From: Anopheles merus
Taxonomy: Eukaryota > Arthropoda > Insecta > Diptera > Culicidae
Assembly (NCBI RefSeq): GCF_017562075.2
Contig: NC_054083.1
Location: 45,563,269-45,627,268 of the forward strand
Length of the DNA: 64,000 nt
Reading direction: 5' to 3'
Shown: one piece after another, positions 10,054 to 25,270 of the stretch
How positions within the stretch are numbered: the stretch's first letter is position 1
Layout of the letters: every line of letters begins with the position of its first letter
Position numbers and translations under genes: made by a program
The notes under the pieces: model-generated
Told to the model about the DNA's origin: nothing
Seen by the model: the letters and a program-made list of their open reading frames with translations, nothing else
Database searches by the model: none

Positions 10054-11673
10054 GATCAGTCGGAACCGGAAGCTTGGAACGTTGTGGTCCTGTTCAAAGG
10101 AGAGCAACAACAAAAAAAACACTCACAATGAGCCGGGCGTGGAGGATAGCTTGCAACGCGCACAACGGATCACACAATCCCTCCCAAATCTGGTACGGCT
10201 TTTGGGTTCGGTTGAGTCATTGGATTTAAGTTCGGCTAACCTTGGTACGGATTGTGCGGCTCTTGCTGACCGTGATGGCACGTGTGTTTTTCTTTTCCGT
10301 TTTTTTTTTTTCATCGTTCTTGCTGACCATGAGGTCCGATGAAGATTCGATACGGCGCAACAACCGGACTGCCACAACTCCCACAGTAGTGCACAGTCCC
10401 CGCAGTCCCGGTAACCAATTAAATAGTATCCACCCACTACAATCGTGTGTGTGTGACCGCTCTGGTATTGTTTTTTTTTCAACTCGTTGGTGTAGTTTTG
10501 TGAAGTTTCGTAAGTCTTGTGTAAGTTTTAACAGGGTAAATTAATGATTTAAAAGTAAGAAATATTTACTGATTGGGAATGAAGTGATTAGCTCAAAAGA
10601 TTAATAGTTATAATCAAGCTTTAAAGATGACCATTTGATGAAGATTTAACTGTTTTGGGAGTTCAATTAATTGTATTTCAAAATAGAGGAAAAAGATAAA
10701 ATTGAAGAGTTAATCTTAAAGTCTAAGTTGAACAAGACATAACACAACTGAAAGCGCAATAATTAAATACAATTAAACAAATAAATACCAAAAATTATTT
10801 AGCTTTTCCATGTACTAGTAAAACGTTTGAATATCAATTTAAAAATCCATTTCACGTTATGTGAGCATAATGTATTTTAAATATTGCACGCATGAAGCAT
10901 TTTTATTCTACAAATCTGTTGAGCGGTTTTATGAAATTGCTTCTAATCTGTCATTAAGCTTGAGTTAATATGCAAAACAGCAGCGCGCGGTTGAGATTCC
11001 TTTACGCTCGTTAAGCATTCAGCCGTAATACAACAACTCATCGGGCTTCGAACCAATAGATAACGATCCGTTCATTGAAAACCAACCAAACCGAAAAAAT
11101 AAATTACTAACGGAAATGATAACAATACAAAAGCATACACACAGACAAACAGTAAAGAATATTCCGGTCAAAGCTGATGATCATAATCCCACTATGCATA
11201 TTAACTCGATACCAACCAGAGGGACAGATGCCGAGGGAGGGAACAAAACGAAGTGGAAAATGGTTTCGGTTTGGGATGGTCGGTTACGCGATTTCTGGCC
11301 CAAGATATCCCATTTAGATTAATGACCATCGTTCGTGCTGTTATCTGCCCGTGGCACTACCCTGAAGCATTCCCACGTGGATTAAAATTTCACCTGCCCC
11401 CGGGCCGTTCTTCCTTTTTCCTTGCCTCTTTGGGGGGAATTAATATTTATCATAATATTTCATCAACCACCATCCAGGGAATGGAGCAGCTAGGGAGTTG
11501 GGCGTTTGGGAGCTGAGGGAGAAGCATCAACTTCAACAAATTGATTTTTAAGCAATACTTATCGTTTAAACTTCTGAAGCTCATCAATTACTAATTTATT
11601 CTCAATTCTCTTGGTTTTGTCGTTCTAGGTAAGCAACGCTTTGGGATTTAAAGCACGATACTGAGAAGGATCC

Positions 11674-11675
<2 letters not shown>

Positions 11676-11708
<33 letters not shown>
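11676..11708. repeat. (TC)16 microsatellite
   Basis: Uninterrupted TC dinucleotides within non-coding DNA. Confidence 0.85.
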
Positions 11709-11711
<3 letters not shown>

Positions 11712-14700
11712 CACCATCGCCAGCAAGCAAAAAAAAGGTATGCAACAAACAAATCGGGCTTGCGTGTCACTTCCCGTGGGAAATACCGCTTCAGGGTTGC
11801 TGGTTTGTTAACAGCATTTTTGCTTTTTTTTCGCAAATGTTATAGGAAAAGCTAGAGTGAGCCAGTTCGGCAAGCTTTTGTTTCCAGCCACCATCCCAGA
11901 ACGGCCATTGAACTCGCAAACGGGCACGCACTCCAACCAAACAGTGGGTGTTTTGTCTATTGTTTTCGTATTTTACACGCACATGTGTATGGCGAGAATG
12001 GCTTCATCTCTCCTCTACTGCTCCGCGTGTGTGTATACTTTGTTCACACCTACCCACTCCCCACTATAAACAGACACACACACACACACGCCCGCTCGCG
12101 GAAAGGTTGGAAAAATTGCTTTGTAATTGGTTAACGATAATATAATTTTCCTTCTATGCAGCTCCCGGCGGTGTTACGGCAGATTGCTCCTATTATTGTT
12201 GGCAAGTGTTTTGTTATGTTGTTTCCCTCCCTTGCCTTCTTTCCTACTGCCACCAAGATCAAAACACGTCAGAAGCACCGTACGCGAATGCAATTACAGT
12301 GCATGCAACGATCGGCACAGAATCGAACGCTCGAATCGGTGGTGGCATGGGGCGTAACGGTGCAGCAGTGGAACCAGCAAGTCAATGCCGAATTCCACCG
12401 ATACCCCGTCAGGCATGCGTGCAGTTACTGAAACAACCGGTTCAAATTTAATTAAATACCGCACCACCGGTTGCACTCGATTGCTGCAGAGTGTTGGGAA
12501 GGGAGAGAGAGAACGGGAGCATTCCCGTAATAATTCCACCCGGCTTCATTGCTTTCGTTTGAGCGGCGAAATGACCAGTAGCCTTTTGTGGTGGGTTTGG
12601 ACGGAAATGGGGGAGAAATAAGATACAAATCACACACACACACACACACCAGCCCAAACTGGATTACTAGGTGTGAGGGTTTGCCCTACTGGTCCTAAAC
12701 CTAAAAAACATTTTGGGTGTTTTTTTCGGGAAGCGACCAAAAGGAGGCCAAAACCAACCAACCACCAACGGGGAACTGCGCTGTAATTACGCACGGCCTT
12801 TTATGTCTGCCCTCTTCTTCTTCTTCTCGCGGGCCACAGCGAGATTGAATGTGGGGAAAGGGAGTGAAGATAAAACCTGTGCGAAATCCCCAAAGCTCGA
12901 AAAAAAAGCGAACGTGATGATAGCAGCCCGGAACGATTTGGGGAAAGAAACCAGCCACCTCTAGACCCACCGGCAGTGATTAATCTGTTCGCAGCTAGAG
13001 AGGCGTGAAACTAGAACAATCCCGCAGCAGAACCACGAGCGTGTGAGGGTGGGTGGGTGATGTTGAAAAATTAGTGCCATGAAACTGTTGGGCCCAAATT
13101 AGGTCACCGATGCGATCCGTTGCTGTAGCCCAATTTTCGGTGCGGCTTGTGTTTACATCTGTATGAGGGTGAGGCAGAGCAGGGCCACACAATTTGTTGT
13201 GGTTTGTGTTGATTGTCATCCAGTGCAAGGTGTGTTTCATGTGCACGATTTAAAGTTGCACTGAATTTTTGGACCAAATTGTACACCATTCAATCAACGA
13301 AATCGAACGAAAGACTTGAACGATCAGCAAAGACACGAACCCTTCCGGGTCGCACGCACTGCCACGATCGATCGCGCCAGGCCCTTGGGGGATGATAATG
13401 AGACAATGAAGCGCCCAGCTTTTCGTATCACGCATGTAAGACATGGCTTGATTGCTGCTAGCGACGCTGATTGCCGAACCGGCGGGCACTCACCCTTACC
13501 CGAGCCGGAAAGACGGAAGGATCCGTGATAATGATAGTAGCTCAAGGGTACTTTCTATTTTGCACTTTCGCTTCAAGGTGTTCAACCTTACTCTTTCTAC
13601 AGGACACTCCTCTCTCTCACTCACTCTCTCTCTCTTGCTCGTTCCCACAGCAATCCAGCACAATCAATGTCAATGCTGCGTGGTTCAAGTACTCTTACAC
13701 GTTCGGGATCACACAAGTGTCCCCTCGAGGCCGAACGAGGTCGTTTCGGGAAGGGAAAAAATGCGTTTTACCTGGCTCGAAAAAAATGCCCCCCTCGAGA
13801 AAGCAGTTCACTTTCGTTCATCGGGTGTCCCGGGTGAAACGGACCGGTTCCCGGGTGTTGTGTAGGAACATGATCACCTGATGGTAGTAGCCACAACAAA
13901 CGCAACAGTGCGACATACCGCTGCGTCTAGACAGACGGGGAGAGAGAGAGAGATTAAGCTTTCCCAGCTTTGCTGCTGTGAAAAGAGTGTCAGTGTAACA
14001 ACTAACACCGAACTGGTTGGTTTTTTTGTCGGTCGATGAAGGATTGCTTGGGTACAACTCAATTTCAAAAACAGCACCCAACATTCCATTCCGTACAGGT
14101 CATACTCTTTTTTTTTTGCCAAAGGAAGCCAATGCGCGGTTCGCTGAACCGCCGGACCGCCCACAACGAAACGGCCGATGATTATCGAATATATTGGTGG
14201 TACATGTTGGCTGCTGGCAGGCTGCTGAATATAGAATTATGTACCGGCTGGCGCTGCTGCATATGTAAACTGCTCTGCATGCGTCATCCCCCCTCGAAAC
14301 AGCTGACGATTGGCGTCCAATTCGCACACGGGGCTGCGGTCTCAATCGGGCTTACTTTTTTTTTTGAACACTTCTATTCTCGAAACACGTCGCCTTGACA
14401 TCAATCGTCGCTCGAAGGGTGCCCGTGCAAGGGTTGGTGGCGTAGCAAAAATGCAAATATCCATCCACTTTTGTCAATCTTGCATCGATCTAAAATGTGT
14501 GTGTGTGTGTGTGCAGGGACTGGAGTCTCGGGCCCTTTTTGCCTTTTTTTGTGTCTTGTGTTGATTCATTTCGAAACAAATCAGTTCCATCGGTGTAGCT
14601 CGAAACAATCCGTCTACGGTTGCAGCGGAGCGCCAGGAACAGGAACCGACATTTTTAGAGTGTCCCTTCTAATTTCGTTTCCTTTTAGTTTTGAATAACC

Positions 14701-15093
14701 TTTCGAATAAGGGGGCATGGGAGAGAAGGACCATTGATCAATAATAGTACGAGCTAGATCCATGTTTCCGGCTATCGTTCGGCCAGCATCTTTCCTTTCA
14801 GCTCCAAACTCCGAAAGCGATCCCCTTTCACCTGTCTACGGGATACGGGCTTGCCTCCCAATCAACCAACGGCGGAACGATTCGTTTTTGCTGTGTCTTT
14901 TTTTGTGTGTTTGTGTGTACAATATATTCAACCGCTCTAGTGAGGGAATTTGAAACAACACTTCCACCGCCAGCATCACCCAAGGCATCGATTATTCTTG
15001 TCGCACTAATTTACAATTAATTACAACCTGCACACCGAAACGGGGGGGGGGGGGGGTGGGGCGACTGTAGCATTTTAACACTCACACACAGTA

Positions 15094-15109
15094 CACTCGA
15101 GCTCGAGTG
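15094..15109. repeat. Perfect 16-bp palindrome
   Basis: CACTCGAGCTCGAGTG is its own reverse complement. It lies about 50 bp downstream of a poly-G run in non-coding DNA. Confidence 0.7.
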
Positions 15110-18100
15110 CTAATGGCCCAGCGCTATGCGGTCAGCATACATTCTAAACTCCCTTCGGGTGAGCGGCTCCGGTAATCGCAGCACGTAAGCTACAGGTCCA
15201 ACGCAGACGGCTTACAGTGTCCGCTTTCAAAATGGCAACAAAAAATTGCTGCTACGATCTACATGCGCTGGAAGGATCCCTTTACGGACCGCCTCCTACA
15301 CATGGGAACGTGACGCATTTTGGAGTGGAGCAGAGTGTGTAAGCATCCTACGCAGCCTTAAGGCCTTGCCCCGGAGCGATGGGTGGCTGTTTAAGGAAGG
15401 AAAAGAGTATAATTCATGCAACGCACCCGTCCTAGCTGCTGGGCCGTGGTTTAAGGGGAGTGCGCTTGGATAGATTAGAACTTGGGAGCCGCTGTGTGGC
15501 ATTGACATACCCGCAGGCTAAACCTACGCAGGTTAGGTGAGTGAATGCGTTTTGAAGTGAAGTGTAGCTCTCGCAGGACGCATTCTCAGCAAAAAAAAAA
15601 TTAAGCTAATGAAAATAATTACAATAATAAGCTTTATTCACCGATGCAGTAGGTTTAAGAGTTGAATAACAGTAAGTACACATTTTTTCCGCTAGATGTC
15701 TCCAGCAATTTCTACAAATTATTTAATCAACAAATTCATTTAGAGTCGATTCCTCAATTAAAAATTTAAAAAAGGTAGACATTTTCATCAAATATTGAAC
15801 CTACCTACTGGAGTCTCCCTTTGCGTTGTGCACTGTAAATCTCAGCTGCCACCAAAACGCGCATGAAGTTTCTTTTAAGGCACGTCACACTGGTACAGCT
15901 CAGATTTGTTGCCCCCTTGTATTCACCGAATTACAAGCTCAGGCTTAATCTAAACCACGCGATCAATTACCAGTCCGATACAGTTTGACGGTGCACGATT
16001 CCGGTTTGATCCATTTATGGACAGCGATATATCGTTTATTTTGCCCACCAAACACACACACTTGGTGAATGTTTTTTGTGTGCATGTGTCTCTCTACTGA
16101 ATTGTTTACTAACGGGTGGTTTATTTTTGTCGTTTTGTTGGATGTTTCCTTTTTAATTTATTTCATTTCACGACCACGATCCACGTTGGTGGCATTGAAC
16201 TGCCTGAAGAATTTCCTTTTCTGTGTTAATGATCCAGCTACCGAGCGGAGTTTCGAATTGCTGCTTAATTTTGTTGCAAATCCTCAATCATTTACTGTTG
16301 TTAAGATACGATAACGATGAAATGCACATTAATTATTCCAATTGTCTGCTAACATGACATTTTATTGATTGTTTTTCTATTTCTTCTTGAACACTTAGCA
16401 ATAACGGTCATCAGACGAGTCAAACTTATCTTCTCCAACCTCACCGCACCCGAACCACTATCCGTCACAAAATTAATAGACCTTCACAGAACCTTGGGGT
16501 GTCACATAAATCTTCATTTGCCAAATATTTGCATCCCCTCTACCCACACACACTTAAATATCCATCCCAAACTTCTATAGATGGATTGCTTTTATCAACA
16601 AGTTTCATCACGAGGGGCAAAAGAAGGCTATTGGTAGGAGCGGTTGGCCACCGCCACAACAGCGGCGACGGCCCAGAAAGCGATACGATAGAACAACTTG
16701 TATGCACTTTGATCGATTGACTTCCGCCCAAGTGGTTCATCACCGTGACCACCGCCGATTTCCAGTTCCATCCGTTCGTTCGTCTGTCCGTCAGTCCGTC
16801 AGTCAGCCAGTCAGTCAGTCAGTCAGTTAGTCAGTCAGTGGAGCAGCCAGTGGTGAGAGGGTCGAAACCTCGATAAATCTTACAACCATTTGTCTTATCT
16901 CGTTCTCGTGAGTGAGCTGAGTGGGTTTTCTTTTTTATAAAATTTTCCCTTCTTCCGTTCCGATATCACGCAAAGAGGTTCTTGCTGCAACCCGGCTCAA
17001 ACTAACGGACACAGCGTCATTCCTACCCGGCGGGTAGAGTTGGTGGTGTGTGTGCTCGCGCGAGAATCGCATGAAATTAATCAAACGCTTGATTTCCGCT
17101 GACCACCCGGCGTGGCACACAACTGCTGGTTGGGGAGATTTTCGTTTTTTTTTTGTTTTTTTTTTTTGTTTGGTGTAGGTGATGGAAACCACCTTCACGC
17201 TATCTATTTTAAATTGGTCGCTTTCCTCTTTTACCCGATCGCATCATTCCCGTACGCCAGTTTGCCAAAGGAAAGTTATTCAATCGCACAGACGGGAACC
17301 GATCCTTTCTCGCCTTAACCTCGATTTCCTCTAGAAAACGAGACGGTTTGGGAGGGAACAATCTGTAGCTTTCGGCCTTAACAAACGGGGTAGCTCAGCT
17401 CAATCAATAACATCACCACCACGCAATGCGCGTGCTCTGTTTGATTCAATGCACTGAGCAGCTAGCGAAGGAACCTTTTTCATCGTTGTAATCATTTGGG
17501 TGTAAAGTTTGGTAGCTAAACCAACTTCGGAGGAGGAAAGAATCCACTTTCCTTTAATACGACAAAAAAAAACCACAAGTCACCAGCATCCGCTCCGATC
17601 CGACCTTCGTCACAATCACCCAACCCGGCGGGAAAGTGATGAGCGGTGATAACGTGATACCCGATCAAAAAACAGGGTAGCTTCAAGGCACAAAACCCTC
17701 CCTCTTCGAAAAAAACTTCCCAAAAATCCAGTAAACCATAATGCCACGATTAGCTTTCCCTCTCTCCACCGAAAAGTCGCACTGAGCTCTGATGCTTATC
17801 GATGCACGCATGACTTTTGAACTTTACAATCTGTGTGGAGGAACGTGTTGTAAAAAGCGGTGGCCAAAACTTTGTCTAATACTGCCCAATGGCACTCCGT
17901 AACCTCACCGTGATAGTAATAGTTGCCATGTGAGACGGTGTAAAGGGTTAAAGTTTTGTGAATCGAATAAGAGGGAGAGAGAGACAAAAAGAGCAACCAA
18001 ACCCAAAAGCAAAAGGACACGCCGAAAACTTTGCTAAACTACCCCGAAGGACACGACCCGTCGCCGGCGGAGAGCACTGTCGATGGGAGTTACAACTTTT

Positions 18101-19497
18101 CGTAACTATCTATCCGTAAAACGGCTGGATGTGTAAACCTTACGTTACATCTATGTTCCCCAGTAGCCTTACCGCTACCTCCACGTTTGAGAAGGAGATT
18201 GACTTCGGCAGAGAAATGATACGATGTCAACCGTCAAAAAGTCATTTCCGTAATGCACATGGAACTCTTTTGGAAGTGTTTTTTTCTCTTTTCTCTCTTT
18301 GGTATGGTACTTTTTGAACTTGAGCTACCGTTAGCTACTGTTACTCGTAAAATCATCTCCCCTTAAACTAGCATCCCATACATACACACATAAAAGCTCA
18401 ACGCACAAATCCTGCAGCCTCGTAAACTACGGCCACCCTTCAATGGAAAACTGCACCATCAACATGTTTTACGTTGTTTCCCGCCCCGTTTCCCTGTCTC
18501 TCTCTCTCTCTCTCACTCTCTCTCTCTCTCTTTCCCTCTTCTTTACCGATGGTTTATTTGAATACCGGCACCAGTTTGGGTAAGTGGAAAACTTGCTGCG
18601 CTAAACGAAACTTTCACGCTGTGTCGCTCCCAGCATTCCCGGGTGCTCTTGGGTACCGGCCGGCGCTGTGTGACAACCAGCCTCACCATCGTAGCGTACA
18701 TTCGCGTTAATTACTTAATTGTAGTTTAAGAAGAATGGCAAATTAAACCGACCCATTCGGGGGAGGCATGAAATGTGGCTAGAAAATATCATTTTAACAA
18801 GCAATTGTGGTACATCCGCCTTTGAAGCGTCTCGTTTTTTTTCCCTCGAAAGATGCTTACAAACTATAAATAGGAAAGCGGGGGAAATTAATTGCCCAGG
18901 AAATTGCACTTGGGTTTTAGCCACTGTGCGGATGTTGTGAGTGGGAACGCGGGTTCATTTTAATCATAGGAGTTGTTCAAAATTGCTGCAAAATTCACAA
19001 ATACTTCAAGCAGTTCTTAAAATTAAGAAAGTTTCTCGAATTTCTCGAACAGTTTTACACGTTTACCATATTTTTGGACGTTTTTTTTTTCGAATTTGAA
19101 ACAATTTAATTAATTGTCAGTCACGCATACCATTAAGGGCTGTGAGTGTCGAAATATTTTGAAGAACACACAAAAACCCCTCAAAAAGAGCTTTGCTTTC
19201 CACGGTATTGCCTTTACTCGGACCCGATTTTACATCGCATGTAAACGTCGGCTCGTTTAGCTTCATTAAAGGTACACCACTTTTTGTCACCTTCCTTAGA
19301 GGCTAAATTTTCCACCCCAAAAACCCAACGGGCCGATTGCTTCACGATGCCGAAACAAGCTAAACAAAACAAAAAAAAAATCCCACGCCAATTTCTTACA
19401 CGCTTACAGGCAGGCTAGAAGTACGCATCGGATACGGCATTCGTCCGGGTGTCTAATGTGCCGTTACGGAAAACGCCTCCTTCCTTCGATGAAAGAG

Positions 19498-19637
<140 letters not shown>

Positions 19638-19860
19638 CAATTCGCCCTTTTAATTCCACCCCATTTCCAATCGGATTCATTCACCGGCACGGCCCAGAGC
19701 TCAGAGTCACCGAGTCGTTCCGATTGTCCATTTCTCAATTTCGGCGGCTTTTTGGAGCAAACGCCCTTGAGGGGTGATTAATTGGGGCTGTGGGACGTTG
19801 CTGCTGCAGTTCGGTTCATCTTTTCGCGAACGTACCAGGGCTAAGCCTGCATATGAAATC

Positions 19861-19893
19861 GAACAGAGAGAGAGAGAGAGAGACAGAGAGAGA
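19861..19893. repeat. (GA)n microsatellite
   Basis: A GA tract interrupted by one C, following the AC tract by about 230 bp. Confidence 0.8.
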
Positions 19894-21883
19894 AAAAGCT
19901 CCCAACTGCACATCGAATTGTAATTGTGAGGAAATTGGGTTTGAAGGCTACCTGGTGGTAATGGCTAGCGTATGCCTTGCCTGTGTCCAAGTGCTCGAAT
20001 TTAGGGCCAATTTAGGCGATACCACAATGGCTAGAGCCGAGCGACTAGAGCACAAAGCAACGGACGATCCAAAAAAAAAAACGCACCTAAAACGCATCAC
20101 GCGTTTGCCCTTCAAGCTGTGTTTGATCTGTGTGTATGTGTGTGTTGCATCGGGAAAGAGGGTGGCACAGTTTGTCGACCATTTCGCAACAGTTTCTCAG
20201 TCGATTCGTCCCATCCGTAGAGCTCGTCGCTCCGATCGATGCCGTTTGAATCGAACTAGAGACAAAAAAAACCGAACCGAACCAGTCCACGATGTCATTT
20301 CAAATGTACTCTCCCACAAATCGATGACATTGACGCTGTGATGACAGTTTGGACAGGGCACAGGCATCAGGCTGCCACGCCGAACGTCCGAGAAGTCCGT
20401 CCGAGAAGTCCGTGCGTTAGTCTCACCCACGCCGATGATCGCGGTGCCGGCTGGCGACTATTATTTGCTACGACCTTCATTATTTTTGGAAACCGTTTTG
20501 CTATAAAAAGGTTGAAATGTCATCACGCTGCGATCACGGTGGTTTGTGGTAGTCGTTTCTCCGGGAAGGGGGAGTGGCAGTCCTAACGCACGGGCGTAAT
20601 AACTTGACAGTTGGACTTTGGGACTGGACTGATCGGCTAAACCGTCCTAGCGATGAAGAGTTCATAAAGAGAGTAGATTCAGTTTTATGCATGGAATCAT
20701 TGCATTGGATTTAAATGGATGAAAGCTGTTTGAATTGGATTTTAAACGCAATGTGTTGATTTGATTTGATTCTCGCTCTCTCATAGTGGCACATCTAGCA
20801 TTTATAAAGGTTGATTTTTTGTTGTGATACGGTGCACGAAGCATGACAACTATAATGTTCACATTCTGTATTAAAAATGCATGATACCAAGGTACGGCCA
20901 AGGTAGGTGATTGACAAACGCGTAACATCCAATTATCCAATCCAATTAACTCAGAGTATTTGCTATCAGTGATGAATAATGACAAGAATTTCAATAATTA
21001 ATCAAATCATTGTTCGGAGTCCTTCCATGGGATGTACTGAGGTGCTAATTTTGGTTGAATTACATCCGAATATGATTATCCATAGAAGTATTGAAATTTT
21101 AACAAAAATCAGAAGAATTCCTGCTTAAGAATAACGACTCATACGGCAAATGAAAGGTGTAATCTACATCTACCAGATGTCTTCTGGTGTCTTGTACTCA
21201 CACACTTGTACAACAACCCTTTTGACAAAGCTTTCCCAAGCTGACTGACATCCCTGAGGCAAGATTAATCAAAAACACTAGCATACAGATTCGGTGCCAT
21301 CTACATGCCTCGCAACACTGTCCAATGCACAATAAAACCGATCAACATTCACTCTTGTCTGGGCTTGCTTTTCCTTTTCCCCATATAAAGCTCCCTTTCA
21401 GCTTACGGCTAAGCAGCATGTCGTACAACCATGGGGTTCGTTTTTATAGATGCCTCGTAGAAAGACACAGCTCAAAGTGACCGTTTGAATGGCTGCAGTT
21501 TTACAACGTCTCACACGCAGATGAGGTTCAAACACGAATTAACGCGTTCCCTTTTTCCCCGTTTGCTGGTTTCGTTTTACTTTTCCCCCGAGCAAGCGAG
21601 CAAGATCACGACGGGCGGGTGCATTCACACGGATGCGACCGCCGCTGTCTTGTGTCTTGTCAAACCGGCTGCTCGTTTTGTTTAGTAAAGTGATTTTATG
21701 TTTCCCGCCTCGCAGTCGCCTGGGCTTCCGTAATCCACTTTCGTTTGGGACGCGCGTTGACAACCACAATAAAAAAAAAAACCAAGCCAGCCCCCGGCGG
21801 GAGGTATTGTGCCCGCTAAACAATGCGCACCGCGGATGCGATTGGGACAAGGGAAGCCTACGCTTCTTACCGGGAAGCTGCAC

Positions 21884-21901
21884 CGGGCTTATGTAAGCCC
21901 G
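21884..21901. repeat. Hairpin, 8-bp arms and 2-bp loop
   Basis: CGGGCTTA and TAAGCCCG pair around the bases TG. It lies in GC-rich non-coding DNA about 300 bp from a second GC-rich palindrome at 22199. Confidence 0.65.
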
Positions 21902-22198
21902 TTTCGGGGACCGTCGGTACTGTCAATCTGACGGGCTGATGCTTCAGCCTTGCCATCCGTGCAAGGGTGCAGACAAGGAACGGGGCTGGCTATCTTATAG
22001 GATGATCTCCCTCTCACCTAGTGGGTGAAGTGATCTTCTTCAGGGTAGCGCGTGGTCGCTGCAAGAGGTTCCCATTTCGTTATGGAACGTTACAGGCTCG
22101 GCTTACAGATCTCCTACTTCTTAGCGTAAACTCATCAGAGAAAAGCAATTCACAACTTTCCCTTTTTTTTATTTTCTCCCCCATCTAATTGATGTCTC

Positions 22199-22218
22199 AA
22201 AACCGGGCGCCCGGTTTT
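22199..22218. repeat. Perfect 20-bp palindrome
   Basis: AAAACCGGGC followed by GCCCGGTTTT forms a loopless perfect palindrome. Function is unknown. It could be a dimeric protein-binding site or chance. Confidence 0.7.
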
Positions 22219-25200
22219 ATATTGCCTTTGCTCTTCTCCCTTGCGTGGCTTTGTATCTTAGACAGTTTCTCTTCACAACCGGTACCCTTTTCTCAGAGTT
22301 TGTTGTAAATGCTGTAAGAACCGTAAAACAGCTTGATCCTCCAACTATTCTTTGCCTGATTTATGATGAATCTTCTAACCGTCCCAAAACACTCCAGTTA
22401 AACCTCATTCTAGAGCAAAAGAGCTTCACATTCACAAACGACTTCACAACATCGAGATGTTTCTGAGATTCCGAGCCCCTGGCTGGATCAATTAAAGCCT
22501 TTCCTCCTGGAACAACAACTTTAAGCCCATCGCCCTCCAATGCCTTTCACCGGAACAAGCGCCCAGTCCCCGTGGCCCCCGGGGGGACGCAAGCCGGCGT
22601 AATCTCAGAGCCCCGTTGCCGAGTGATAAATTATGAACTAATCATTTTATCCGAACTAAATGACTATAATTAAAAATTAATTGCCTCTGCGCTCGTGTGC
22701 CCGGCCCGAGCGACCGACCCCGTTGGCCAGTGGGCGCTGGGATTAGCGTCGACCGGATGTCTTCGTCCCGTTCGGCCGGAAAGGAGATGGTGTCCTTTTG
22801 GGGGGGGGGAAAGCGTGTACGGTTTTGTGTCGGGGATTAGTGTTGGAGCAGAAGAAGCTCAACATTCAACAGTAACTTCTCACACACACACGCACACAGA
22901 TACACATACAGGATTCATCAAACGTGTTTCAAGAAATGGTTCCCCCTTCAAGATGGGGCGTTTGTTTGAGCAAGGGATTAAGGGAGCCTTGGCTCGCGAA
23001 GTGAGGTTAGCAAAGGATTCACTCGTTAGTGGACTTGTTTCAAAGGTCAACAAACATTGGCAGGATAATCGAAACCGATGTAAGATAGAGCGAGCAATCA
23101 TTATTATCCTCTTTGGATTATTTGCTACTTTCAAACCACTATCGGCCCCACACTTCTCGATGCGGACGACACACAACACACACACAAATACAGCAAACAC
23201 AGCAAACAACCACTTAATGCGCTGCGGTGCATTATGATCCGGTTTAGTAGTGCTGCGATGCGCCCTTCGCCTTTGCAGCTTATTATGCTTCGGTACTTTT
23301 CATTTAGATTGATTGCTGCTCGGTTCTGTCTTTATCGCCGGCACCGTGCAGCTTTCCTTTCCACGTCAACCACGCCACGTAGCTGACCTTTGGTGCAGTT
23401 TGTCTGGTCCAGTTTTTGCTCTAACGCGATGCTCACGATCGCTTTCGTTAATAGGCCCTGTGCATCATACACAACCTTACGCAGGGCCCGAGACCTATCA
23501 ATTTCCTCTTTATGCGCGTCCCCAAGGGGAGCATAAATTGATAAACACATAACAACACACACACACACACACGGCCCCTGATTGGTTTCTCGGCCGCGTG
23601 TGTTTGCGCGCGCGTTTCTGCGCAGACCATATTTGCATTCATAAATCCGGGAAAGTGCCTTATTTTATGCGCCACGCGTCAATAACCGCGAGGAGGTTGT
23701 TTGTTGCTTTTTTGTACGTTTTGTTCATTTTTTTTTGTTATTACATTTTTGCTACCGTTTGCGTAGCTAGTGATTACCGTAAACATCTCTTTAATGGTAT
23801 GGTGTTTGTCGTAGAACTTTATCTTGAAGCCTACGGTAAGCCTTAACTCAAACGTACTTGCTTAGGCTTGATATTTTACTGCAGGGTTCTTGCTTTTAGT
23901 TTTTGTTTGTGTTTCAGTATTGTATATTATAACATTTACTCATACTTTTGCCTTTTAATTATGTTTTTTACTGATCATTCAATATAATTTTGGATTTAAT
24001 TATGTTTCTTGTTATGTGTTATAACTTTGTTTGCTTCTTTATTCATTATTTTTAGCTATTTCAAATAATTTTAGTCAAAGAAACATTAAAATATGCACTT
24101 ATTCAACATCTATACCATCTTTTAGATACAAACACTTGACAAATAAATTGGATGAAGAATAAAACAATAAAATAACGAACGAATTTAAGCCCGAAACAAA
24201 GCAAAACTAGCAAAACTTAAAGAAAATAAAATAACAAAATAAGAAAATAAAATAAAGTAAAACCAACATCATGTTATGTTGGTAAACTACCTCACTAACC
24301 TACTCCAATGCAAAAGGAAACCCTGTACCGATCCCTAAGCCCGGCTCATGGCAATCGAGTCCATAATTTGTGATCGTTTATGCTTGTTTCGCCAATTGGA
24401 AAACGCCACCTGCAGCATTCTCCTTTCCCGTTTGTAATCGTAAAATCAAACAACCTAACATCGACAGCAGCTTCCATGTTTATGGTCGCCTGATCAAACG
24501 GTTTGGGGTGGGCCTTCTACCCGACCAATATACTAATATTTTCCATTTTCCACCGATGCCCTTTACACCGATTCAGCGCCTGCAGTGGGGAGCTGCAATC
24601 CCGATAGCTGCCCAAGCCCTGTCAGCAGGAATATGGCGGGGGATGATAAAATTGTTGCATTGTTTCCATATTTAAAGCAAGCACACATCTCATACATTTA
24701 TAGGTGTTATCAAAAAAACAAGCAACCGAACGACAAAAGCAGCTTCCGCTGTGGCGCTACCAAAGCGACCGATTTCAAACGTATAAAGTGAACAGATTTT
24801 ATCGTCCCCGTTCCATCATAACTCTTTATGGCAATATTAAATATGCCACGGTTACGGTACGCCAGGCAACACTGCAGACACCACAGCGTCCACAACAATT
24901 TCGTTCCCAATGCCGCCCCAATTCCCCCAAAAAGGGGGAAAGTGTTTATATGTGAGACATGATGCTGCTGGTAAGCCTCGCCAGGCACAATCGCTTCCAA
25001 ATGGGATTCTAAACGGGTCTAAGCCATCGTTCCCACTGTGAAACACTGTGCCACAGTAGTTTTGGCGTCGCAAAAGTTCCCTACCATTTCGGGTCTTTCG
25101 GGCATGAGTGTGTTCATTCCAGCACAGCTAAATCTTGCTCCAACTTTGCGCTCTACCGGCAGAAGCCACTCGATTTGATAGCACTATCAAATGCCGGCAC

Positions 25201-25245
25201 AACGTCGCTTCGTCTTTGCCGAACGCATTATCATTCCATCATCCC

Positions 25246-25270
25246 CATCATCATCATCATCATCATCATC
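25246..25270. repeat. (CAT)8 microsatellite
   Basis: Pure CAT triplets in non-coding sequence. Confidence 0.85.

Noticed and set aside
15181..15560. Possible fragment of a non-LTR element, judged from its even composition
   Set aside because: No endonuclease or reverse transcriptase motif was found on either strand, and no poly-A tail or target duplication.
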